64,000 bases of DNA from Tubulanus polymorphus (Eukaryota; Nemertea; Palaeonemertea; Tubulaniformes; Tubulanidae). Below are positions 57,401 through 64,000 of this stretch, piece by piece. Below the pieces are notes generated by a model. It saw only the letters and a list, made by a program, of their open reading frames with translations, was not told the origin of the DNA and ran no database searches. Every line of letters starts with the position of its first letter. The stretch's first letter is position 1. A program made the position numbers and the translations under genes. The stretch spans positions 11,801,155 to 11,865,154 of the forward strand of contig NC_134033.1 in NCBI RefSeq assembly GCF_964204645.1, read 5' to 3'.

Positions 57401-58622
57401 TGTTTTCAGTTTTCTTCGCGATGATCGCATTAAAGCAATTATTGAGCTGGAAAAAATAATACGCTTATCAATTGACAAGATATACCCGGTAATCTAAATA
57501 GATTAATAGGTAATCTATCTAGATTCCTATAAGCATAAAAATCTCGACTAAGCCTAAATCTCGATTCCTCTAATGGAAAGGGAAAGGCCTACCAGCAACA
57601 CCAGATGGCGCAGTAAATAAACTGGTCTTAGCATTCATAGTGAAAATCAGCTCATTTTTAATGAAATTTGAACTTGATTTTTTATCTGGAAATTATCAAA
57701 TGAGCAATCGGATAGATATAAATTTTGTTTCTCACGCAGTACATGGCATTGATTTCGCTGAAAATTGTAATCAGAAAAGTTGACTGGAATTTAATTAAAA
57801 TGTAGAAGAAATTGAAGAACAGTGAATTGGGATTCTTTTGGGATATTGGCATTCCAGGGGCTAACAGTTAACCTGAATTCATAAGCGGTAATACAAACCT
57901 TGTTAGCGTCGAGGGTATCATTCCTCGCAGATCCATGCTGAAAATGTACAAAGTTGAGAAAATGAAAAAAAGGGCAGCACCTTCTGCGAAGATCTGGTGA
58001 GCCGACCGGAAATGCCAGACAGACGATGACCGGCCGAGGGTATACGCCGGAATTGACAGTTTTCTTTGCGATCAGAGCGACCGTATATGCCATAGGAAAG
58101 GGTTAAAATTAAATACTTACCTCTTCCTGCACGTGTGGTACGTTACTGAATCCCTGTTTTACGGTGATCGTTCCCAACTCATCCTGAAATTACACCAGCA
58201 GAGCAATTTCTCATTTCTCCCTCTACACACAGCAATCTCTACACTACTACAGAATAAACACCCACCGATATTATAGCGATTCATCCGAGCCCTTCAGGAA
58301 ATTAAAGTACCCATCAAAATACCCAGCAATGGACCTGAGGCTGGTTAATCGATTGGTGATAGGCCTACTTGATCCGGGATGGAATTGTAGAGCTACCACT
58401 GAGGGCCGACGGGGGGGACGGATGCGAGTCAGTGTTTAGTGACTGTTTGTATGATTTTTACACGTTTAAAATCCTCAAAATCAATCTATTCAGATTTATT
58501 ATATGAACTCGCTAATGAATCCTTACTTCTTTCTGTTTCGGATCCTGCGGATAACAATCAGGCGGGCCTAATCGCGGTTTTTTAAGCGGCCGTTGTTCTT
58601 GACTGAGAAAACTGGCCGCCAT
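32948..58622 (-). CDS. MED12: Mediator of RNA polymerase II transcription subunit 12, complete
   Basis: 36 coding exons, 2,190 residues (human 2,177), all phases consistent: 58527-58622, 58121-58183, 57899-57937, 57339-57446, 56370-56613, 55343-55641, 54782-54930, 54437-54701, 53991-54090, 53774-53910, 53460-53603, 52946-53072, 52401-52618, 51643-51778, 50620-51203, 49970-50133, 49335-49443, 48863-49104, 48625-48766, 48121-48253, 47767-47988, 46336-46447, 45742-46024, 44852-45042, 43522-43689, 43097-43229, 42630-42814, 41950-42073, 41507-41796, 40994-41096, 40499-40757, 38776-38841, 34784-34890, 34243-34405, 33563-33764, 32948-33413. The N-terminus ([20 protein letters not shown]) and VKQGF match animal MED12. 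LCEWAV is at 516-521; the tail is Pro/Gln-rich. MED12 is the nuclear scaffold that activates Cyclin C-CDK8 in the Mediator kinase module. Introns hold many MITEs. Confidence 0.97.
35388..35431. mobile_element. TTAA-family MITE fragment
   Basis: ACACCGTATTGCGGTGTAGA followed by ACACAGTGAAAGGGTTAA matches one end of the full copies at 45,215 and elsewhere. Confidence 0.6.
35570..36842. mobile_element. Probable non-autonomous DNA element containing the 154-bp repeats
   Basis: Both ends carry an imperfect inverted CCCACTTGGGA motif (35,599-35,609 and GTCCCAAGTGGGA near 36,819-36,831) with AGTTTTTATC-like flanks. Inside are the 154-bp array, an AGATGGCCGCC segment and an (ACGG) run near 36,760. 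Boundaries are approximate. Confidence 0.45.
35639..36254. repeat. 154-bp tandem repeat, four copies
   Basis: ATTCAACGCCCCCTGGTGAC starts at 35,639, and its variants start at 35,793, 35,947 and 36,101, an exact 154-bp period. The rest of each unit (AACTCACCACAATCATAGAA, TGGTAACAAAATATGC) is conserved. It lies in a MED12 intron. Confidence 0.9.
36843..38775. other. Long MED12 intron, no exon seen
   Basis: Between coding exons at 34,784-34,890 and 38,776-38,841. Apart from the element above and a GGGGCCAATTGCTCGAAAG-type short repeat at 37,127, I see no coding or RNA feature. Confidence 0.45.
39083..39312. mobile_element. Fold-back MITE-like element
   Basis: The outer sequence AATAAGATAAAAACCCACTA faces its complement at the other end. 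The arms also share ATGTATAAGACATGACGTTT. The centre reads CCTGACGATGATCTCTAGGG then TGAGATCGAAACGTC; a related centre occurs at 4,810-4,850. Confidence 0.8.
45215..45503. mobile_element. TTAA-flanked MITE, copy 1 (MED12 intron)
   Basis: TTAACCCTTTCAGTGC at one end and its near-complement GCACTGAAAGCGTTAA at the other. Internal palindromes of ACACCGCAGTGCGGTGT type and a conserved CCTGTCAAACATAGTGAAAT stretch are present. TTAA on both sides plus CCC ends is the piggyBac-type signature. Confidence 0.85.
46736..47031. mobile_element. TTAA-flanked MITE, copy 2 (MED12 intron)
   Basis: Same family in the opposite orientation: TTAACCCTTTCAGTGCTGAC to TAGACGCACTGAAAGGGTTAA-type end. Shares AGCACTATAGGGTATTA and the ACACCGC palindromes with copy 1. 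Confidence 0.88.
47166..47291. mobile_element. Fold-back element (GGGTCCAGTTTCTTG)
   Basis: TGGGTCCAGTTTCTTG and CAAGAAACTGGACCC form inverted ends of a roughly 126-bp element in a MED12 intron. Confidence 0.7.
49158..49290. mobile_element. Fold-back element (GGGGCCCGGTTTCAC)
   Basis: GGGGCCCGGTTTCACAAAAA and TTTCGTGAAACCGGTCCC are inverted ends. The arms continue as AAGTTAAACTCAAAT/TTTGGCTTAAACTTT. It lies in a MED12 intron. Confidence 0.7.
50298..50456. mobile_element. Fold-back element (palindrome around CTTCATCAGGTGAAAG)
   Basis: Arms of about 75 bp pair from TAACGAGATGGATAGTACTA inward through CTACTAATGTATAGAAGCTT. The centre is CATCAGGTG. It lies in a MED12 intron. Confidence 0.8.
52046..52341. 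mobile_element. TTAA-flanked MITE, copy 3 (MED12 intron)
   Basis: TTAACCCTTTCAATGCGTCT to AGCACTGAAAGGGTTAA; 296 bp with the family's internal ACACCGC palindromes. Confidence 0.88.
53460..53603 (-). other. MED12: MED12 exon 11: LCEWAV domain
   Basis: The exon encodes [19 protein letters not shown]. It contains the literal LCEWAV hexapeptide that names the Med12-LCEWAV domain. Confidence 0.95.
53629..53747. mobile_element. Fold-back element (GGGGCCGGTTTTACAG)
   Basis: GGGGCCGGTTTTACAGACTG and CCGGTCCATAAAACCGGGCC are inverted ends. The arms carry GGTATTACCTTTAA and CCCGGGGGTTAACTCAAT, and the loop is short. It lies in a MED12 intron. Confidence 0.8.
56636..56931. mobile_element. TTAA-flanked MITE, copy 4 (MED12 intron)
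   Basis: Same family. The left TTAACCCTTTCAGTGCTGAC is intact and the right end has decayed to GCACTGAATGGGTTTATA, so one TTAA is lost. Confidence 0.85.
58121..58622 (-). other. MED12: MED12 exons 1-2: CDK8-activating N-terminal segment
   Basis: Exon 1 encodes [20 protein letters not shown] and the PQDPKQKE stretch. Exon 2 starts DEL and contains KQGF at residues 41-44. By alignment to human MED12 (Leu36, Gln43, Gly44), the residues mutated in human uterine leiomyoma and needed for Cyclin C-CDK8 activation are conserved here as Leu35, Gln42 and Gly43. Confidence 0.9.
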
Positions 58623-58640
58623 GACATCTCTGTATTATTA

Positions 58641-59122
58641 TCAATTATAGACCGTACAGTGCTGCCACTCTGTGACCAATTCGTAGACTGGTTGCCCGTC
58701 CAATTCGCAGTAAATATAGACAGGCAACCAGTCCAGTTGATGATAAATTCCGTACTCTAGACTGCAGCAATCAATGATGATTTCGCTTCTAGGACACAAG
58801 CTCGTAGTAAGGTATATTAGTATAAGTATATAAGTCACTGAAAAATAAGACATAATTTTCAAAAACCATATGGGAATTAGCAAAATCAAATCGGTGACCA
58901 TTAGTATTCCAGTATTATTTGGATTGTGACAATTTCTATGTCGCTCCCTCAGATCAAAGGGCATAGAAATGATATTATCGAAAATTTCGGATTACATCGA
59001 TCGTGTCTCTCGTCCTGTAGCGGGCGTTGTTCTACTTACGCTACCAATTGAAACCGTTCGTAGGTTTCATCGAATTTTAAATCGTTTATGACTTTTTCAA
59101 ACAACCTCAGAATCAATTCCAT
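58641..59122 (-). CDS. Small unknown protein directly upstream of MED12 (59040-59122, 58641-58788)
   Basis: Exon 1 reads MELILRLFEKVINDLKFDET then YERFQLV and ends at a GTAAGT donor in phase 2. Exon 2 after TGTCCTAG starts SEIIIDCCSLEYGIYHQLDW and ends TEWQHCTVYN with TGA at 58,641. The product is 76 residues, or 89 if an in-frame ATG at 59,161 is used. It is acidic, has no signal peptide or membrane span, and is rich in Tyr and Trp. I do not recognise the family. The stop is 18 bases before the MED12 ATG on the same strand, and a MED12 acceptor (AATACAG) sits between them. An alternative acceptor (TTTTTCAG at about 58,840) would give a different short tail. Exon 1 can also splice in frame to MED12 exon 1. 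Confidence 0.55.
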
Positions 59123-59256
59123 TATAGTTATGTATGGCGTGCGTTTCGAATTTAGTTTCATGTCGCTCCGAAAACATCGATTTGCGATATCATGCGACGA
59201 GCATTTGTTTTATTTTCCATAACAGTTAGCTCGTTACAGGAACTGTACTTACGTAC

Positions 59257-60836
59257 ATGAAGGTGGAACAATTAAACCGTCGTCGGTTCAAAATGATATT
59301 CATTCTCCTGATTTCGGTTTATTTCAGTTGGTGCAATGGTAGGTTTTACGGCTGGCTGTATTTTACGATGTTTCTATGAAACTTATCTTTAATATAATCA
59401 TTGTATTGAAGAAAAATTCACAATTTAACGAAAAACTATAAAAGCAGTTTGACGTTTCGACGTTTCGACTCAATCGCTATGAGCCATTTACAAAACTGTT
59501 TAGATTTTGGACTAACATTACGGAGTGGATTAAATGATTTTGAACATGAGCAAACATGGCTCCGGAAAAACATATACCTTATCGCGTATTGTAGTTATCA
59601 ATACATAATATCGTCGATAGGTGAAACCTTTGCGAGTCAAGTCTTCCAGTTGATCGTTACTTTTCCTTTAGTTTTTTAAAGTTCATACGAATGTAACATA
59701 ATCTACTTTATCTTATTCATTGTCGTAACACATTAATGTTATTTTTCAAGACGTCAATAAACGTTGAATTTAGTTGTCTTCCTTTTGTTGTTCATTTCTG
59801 TTCATAATTCAGATTGAATATGAATTCTTACATTCAATCCGTTTTTCAGCCTACGGATTTTCTACATTGAGTTTAGGACCTATTTGGAAAGGAAGTGAAG
59901 GTATGGGGTGTTATACATTGGTGTTTCATGAAGTGAAATTCCCGTCAAATGCATTTATAACTGGAATCGATTACTACAGGCAAGTTGGTAATTGGCGACC
60001 CGATGAACTAGCCGTGTTCAGGAAATTTCTCATCGCGCAGAACAGCTACACTTTGATTCATAGATTACTGATCCCTACCGGACCAACGGGAATCGTACAA
60101 CGGAGATTCAATCAGTCGCAATGGATGGCCGTTCGGGAGAATGACGTGCTTGGTTTTCAGTGCGTTGATGGAAGGAATGAAGGGTCGGTGACATTGTTCA
60201 ATCGATCTTCTCAATTCGTGGCTCCTTATAGAAAATATGCTCACAGACTGAAATCATTAACTGCTGGTGAAACTTGTGACTTTTCCGATCCTGGATCATT
60301 CATTTCTATGCCGTATGAAATATTATACATTCCCAGTAAATACACCTTCACGCGCAGCAATACTAGTGATAATAATCTCACAACAAGCATGCAAGGTATG
60401 AGATTTTTGTTTTATATTTTCAGCGATTTTTGTGTAAATCTCGCCGCTCACTGATGCCGGATTATTCTATAGGCCTATTGGATACTGCGTCTTCACGAAA
60501 AACCAGTTCTTAGGAAAGTGGTTTAAATGAAAGTGGCCGGCTAGCCGGTTTGAAATAAGGTCATTCGTCTTATCGTGGATTGTTCTCTTTTCAGTCACGT
60601 ACAAGGAATACGCAAATACGGACGTGTTCGAATCAATTCAAAAAATCGAGGAAATCAAGTACATGTCCAGCAGTGTTTATTGCGTGTTTCGGTGCGCGAT
60701 GCTCGGAACCCAATCTTGTTCAACTGTGGCATTCTCATTTGAGACTGAATCCTGCAGTCTGTATCACTCATCGCCGCTACAAACTATCACAAGCGTTGCT
60801 AATACATTATTTACAGTTTTAGTTACCGATAATTGA
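59257..60836 (+). CDS. Secreted protein with PAN-like C-terminus (59257-59338, 59850-60395, 60595-60836)
   Basis: Three exons with phase-1 junctions give 289 residues. The N-terminus is KR-rich and then a signal peptide (MIFILLISVYFSWCNG). Exon 2 holds a domain with GCYTLVFHEVKFPSNAFITG, IDYYRQVGNWRPDEL, and FQCVDG, probably a beta-rich fold I cannot name. Exon 3 has Cys spacing like a PAN/apple module (VYCVFRCAMLGTQSC, ETESCSLYHSS). It is divergent from MED12, with under 200 bases between this ATG and the small upstream gene. Likely extracellular, perhaps carbohydrate or protein binding; the ligand is unknown. Confidence 0.8.
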
Positions 60837-62452
60837 AGGAGATATATACAACAAATGAATTTTATTGGTATCTGCATATTGTTCAGACAGTTATGAAGCA
60901 CGGATTGTTTTCATTTGACACTGTAGTTATGAAAGTTATCAAAGTTACCCTACAGCTAAATCCTTATCCTAAGTGACAACCGCAGAAACCATCGTAATAG
61001 CAAACAAATTTCGAAATTTTCCCGGGAATTATTTTGCCCCAAATTCAAAGAGCGGGCCTGAGAACAGTAAAACAACTGAAATTAGGGAGAAATATCGATA
61101 TGCGGATATGTTGACGATGGCCTCGCTTTGCGGTGTGTGACATATTCGGATAACCGAAAAAAAGCAGAAAAACGCTTTACCTTTGCTTTATCATATTACC
61201 ATAGTAAGCGTTGAAAAGTTAAATTCGAATTTTAATCATTTACTTTGCAACCTCAATTTGAAGCCTACTTGAGGTATCGGTAATTGCCCGTTGCAGGGTC
61301 ATCGTCCGGTTCTTGTATATATTAATGATATCGGTTATATTCATATCTGTTTTCTTCGTAATTCATATGGATTTCATGGGAAAACGCGAAAAATAGCATA
61401 ACTACTGAATTCGGATAGTGTGATAGTGTTGACTGTCAAAATGATTCTTTTTTAAAGAAATCGTGTTTTTTGTCAGAAATGTGTAGTTTTAATGTGTAGC
61501 TTTAATTTTAAGTAAGATATATATAGTTTATTTCACATTGTATTCAAACTTATTAGATTTGGTTTATCAAGCGACCGTTCAGGTAGGCCTATAGAAAAAA
61601 TTATAATTTTATGCAGCAATTATGCATTTTAAAATGGAATCTAATTCGTGTAGGTGACGTATTATTTGTATTTTAGTTAATCAAACCAGAGTCTTGATAT
61701 ATATTATTAGGATTAACGAAATTAAAAAGACTTTCTTTTTTATTTCACCACTGATTCGAAAGCGTTTCGAAAGCGAAAACGTTAATTTCAGATTTAGAAA
61801 TGGGAGTGAGAATTTAAAGATGATTTAAAGAATCGAAAAATTGAAATATAAGTCGAGTCGAAAGCGGGTTAACTTGATTCAGTGATTGGTACTCAAGCGA
61901 AGATACATAGAGTGTGTCTAGTATCGCATAGAGAGTGTGAGAATGCGAGTTAGTATCAGCCTTTTGGATTTTCTTCAATTCCTGGCACAAATTATTGTTA
62001 CACTGACACTTCATATTGTGTTCATGTTCTATTGTAATCTCTGCACTGACTATTTATGCAAAATAAATCAAATCAAAGATTTTCTGAAGCGAATTCGAAT
62101 GAATTGTGACTTTCTGAGTCTGTTTCCCCAAACGCCACCATCTTTTCCGAGAACTTAGTCGATAGACCACCTGTCTGTGGTTTATTTTCACAATCGGATG
62201 TGTTCACGAACCACAAGCCCATCCGATTAGCTTACCACCAACGATTGGGTAACCAACTTAATCGGTGGTACCTGCTCGGCTAGCAAGTGAACTCGGCATA
62301 CCCTGATTGCGGTATTATACTCATAAAAAGTAAACGATGGGTAGACGCGTAATTGGTGCTCAAAAAACGGCAGGATACTCGATGTGCTCATAAAGCGCCT
62401 GTGGCAACAGTTCCTCCTCATCGAATTGAATATATTGCTGACTAGACACACA
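60837..62452. other. Intergenic, no gene seen
   Basis: AT-rich. Short frames (for example 61,937-62,158) lack splice context or motifs. No structured repeat was recognised. Confidence 0.45.
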
Positions 62453-62569
62453 GTCAGAATGGCCGAGCGGTCTAAGGCGCCAGACTCAAGGTTCAAGCCT
62501 TGCCTGATTTACAGGTTAGAGTATTCTGGTCTACGAATGTGGGCGTGGGTTCGAATCCCACTTCTGACA
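62453..62569 (+). tRNA. tRNA-Leu(CAA) with intron
   Basis: GTCAGAA...TTCTGAC acceptor stem and discriminator A. A-box GGCCGAGCGGTCTAAGGCGC, anticodon stem CCAGA/TCTGG with CTCAAG loop, a 33-base intron at 62,491-62,523, a long variable arm typical of leucine tRNAs, and T-arm GTGGGTTCGAATCCCAC. TTTTTT at 62,573 is a Pol III terminator. It closely resembles the intron-bearing tRNA-Leu(CAA) of other animals. Confidence 0.95.
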
Positions 62570-62913
62570 ACGTTTTTTATGCTACGTCTATCGCAGACAC
62601 TCTGAACCCTTCGAAGATTATACTGTGGCAGTAGCTTTTTTTTCATTCTGCGTAGAGCCTTTTTTAAAGGAAAATGTCTCATAAATTAAAAAGCCTTTTT
62701 TTATAAGTTACATTAAATGGATTGAGAAAAATGCTACGATTTCTGTCTCACAAAAAGAACACAGTTTATTACCAAACTGTTCCAATCATTTTACGCAGAA
62801 ATAGTTTTATCCGTTAAACGGATGTGATATGTATAAGAAAAATGCCGCACAAATTTGGATTGAATTGGAGATGGGGGATTATCTGTTGAAATATAGACGC
62901 CTATACTGTGTGG
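62570..62913. other. Gap between tRNA-Leu and the receptor gene
   Basis: AT-rich, convergent region. It is probably the 3'UTR of the receptor gene on the minus strand. No other feature seen. Confidence 0.4.
62573..62578 (+). terminator. Pol III terminator of tRNA-Leu
   Basis: Run of six T three bases after the tRNA 3' end. Confidence 0.8.
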
Positions 62914-64000
62914 TTACTGAATGGCCGGGCGTGATGATATCCGGGTAGAGACATGTGATCCGGTCGACACGATGTCCAACGCACGATTTCTGAATGTTTT
63001 ATTAGTTAAGCAGTAAATGAGGAAATTAACCGACGAGTCGATAATCGATAAGGCGAGTCCGATTTTCCTCAAAAACATACTCCCATTTATCGGTATTTTC
63101 AATAACCCCAAAGCCCTAAATCGGTCCAGAAAACCAATCGCTTCACAGATAACATACACGACCACGACCGATAGGACCATTCGTAAAACTCTCAGTTCGC
63201 GCTTTGATGAATCGTTTGCGATGACGCCTAGTTTCGAGCGCTTGGTTATCTTTCGTATTACGAGAATCATAATGAGAGAACCGTTTATAACGAACAGACA
63301 ACACATCGGTATTAACACAGTCCCATAGGCGAATATATACCCATTTATTAAGTAACGCATCTTTTTCATTGCCTTTGTGAAAGAAAATCTACCTGACCGC
63401 CTTGTAACGTAAGGCCAACTTAAAGGACAACCTATGATCCTTGCCGACCCACTAGGAATGAAATGAACAAAATACACGATAGTTGTTAGAAGTGATATAG
63501 TGCCCGTAGCGCAAAGAGCGATCTTTTTTAGCGGCACTTTTCGAGATTTGATCGGAAATGATACGACGATTAACCGCTCTAGACTGAGCAGTACAGTGCT
63601 CCAATTTCGAGTCATCTGGAAGATATAGAACCACGGAACGGCCGCTGTGATTAGCACGAAATCGAAATTCCAATCATCGACACGGAACAAAATATCACCC
63701 AAAACGGCGTAGATGTACGCCGTACGGAGCGGATACAGAATAAACGTCGCTGTCATAAATAATAAATCGTTAACGGCCAAAACTTTCACCAGAAAATAAA
63801 CGTCATTTTTCAGTTTTCGTAAAACTAAAATCGTCAAAACGTTGAAGACTAAACCGAATACGGACGCCGGTAAATAAAGCCCTAGATACAATAATACACT
63901 GAATTTATAGTCCCATTTTATCGGGAGTGCTTGCATCGTATCACAACGACTGATTACAGAACCGGTGGTGGTACTAGTTGAAATACTGGTGGCATTCGAG
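62914..64000 (-). CDS. Rhodopsin-class GPCR, single exon, N-terminus open to window edge
   Basis: From the Met at 63,936 the frame gives 340 residues with seven hydrophobic spans. TM1 GLVFNVLTILVL, TM2 LAVNDLLF, TM3 end SLERLIVVSFP in place of DRY, a Cys in the second outer loop (GCPLSWPY), and TM7 SSVNFLIYC in place of NPxxY. TM6 lacks the usual CWxP (VYVICEAIGF). Upstream of that Met the frame stays open to position 64,000 and encodes a Ser/Thr-rich segment with an NAT glycosylation site and a Cys, so the true start probably lies beyond the window. The pattern resembles the FMRFamide-receptor-like and related orphan receptors expanded in lophotrochozoans. The ligand cannot be told. Confidence 0.88.
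   Translation of the reverse strand, partial: SNATSISTSTTTGSVISRCDTMQALPIKWDYKFSVLLYLGLYLPASVFGLVFNVLTILVLRKLKNDVYFLVKVLAVNDLLFMTATFILYPLRTAYIYAVLGDILFRVDDWNFDFVLITAAVPWFYIFQMTRNWSTVLLSLERLIVVSFPIKSRKVPLKKIALCATGTISLLTTIVYFVHFIPSGSARIIGCPLSWPYVTRRSGRFSFTKAMKKMRYLINGYIFAYGTVLIPMCCLFVINGSLIMILVIRKITKRSKLGVIANDSSKRELRVLRMVLSVVVVYVICEAIGFLDRFRALGLLKIPINGSMFLRKIGLALSIIDSSVNFLIYCLTNKTFRNRALDIVSTGSHVSTRISSRPAIQ

Noticed and set aside
61937-62158. Short hydrophobic plus-strand frame
   Set aside because: No promoter, splice or domain evidence, and composition matches AT-rich background.

Overview
The window is eukaryotic. Nearly every coding segment is split by introns with GT-AG boundaries, there are poly(A) signals, and the gaps hold tRNA-derived SINEs, MITEs, satellites and a broken LTR retrotransposon. 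The protein mix points to a marine invertebrate, most likely a lophotrochozoan: secreted vWA/PAN/VWD mosaics, an astacin with TSP1 and MAM domains, dispanins, a single-exon rhodopsin-class receptor and a full-length metazoan MED12. I cannot name the species.

Left part (1-20,730), secreted proteins. A large minus-strand gene (25 exons seen, 3' end beyond the left edge) encodes a signal peptide, ten-residue GAGPTTKASG-type repeats, three vWA domains, EGF-like modules, a PAN domain and a VWD-C8-TIL block. A second minus-strand gene (15,085-20,602, 23 exons, 974 residues) is a complete astacin metalloprotease with an expanded acidic prodomain, three TSP1 and two MAM domains. Between them lies a small plus-strand gene (13,599-14,326) for a short secreted peptide. 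Its TATA block and first exon resemble those of the astacin. A decayed reprolysin-like fragment sits beside it.

Middle part (20,730-32,940), accessory DNA. It holds two CD225/dispanin genes, two arrays of an 87-bp compound repeat, the front end of an LTR retrotransposon (primer site, an unusual leader with seven tRNA T-arm-like hairpins, and gag), a palindromic MITE and several satellites. One dispanin exon starts exactly where the first array ends, and gag ends a few bases before the second array starts.

Right part (32,948-59,161). MED12, the Mediator kinase-module subunit, runs on the minus strand in 36 coding exons with consistent phases (2,190 residues). Its introns carry at least four TTAA-flanked MITEs and several fold-back elements. 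Directly upstream on the same strand is a two-exon small gene (76-89 residues) whose stop codon lies 18 bases before the MED12 start. Its first exon could also splice in frame to MED12.

Right end (59,257-64,000). There is a three-exon secreted PAN-like protein (plus), an intron-bearing tRNA-Leu(CAA) gene (plus) and a rhodopsin-class receptor (minus) whose frame stays open to the window edge.

In the multi-exon models, exon lengths and splice phases were reconciled by hand. Domain names rest on motif recognition, not on a database search.
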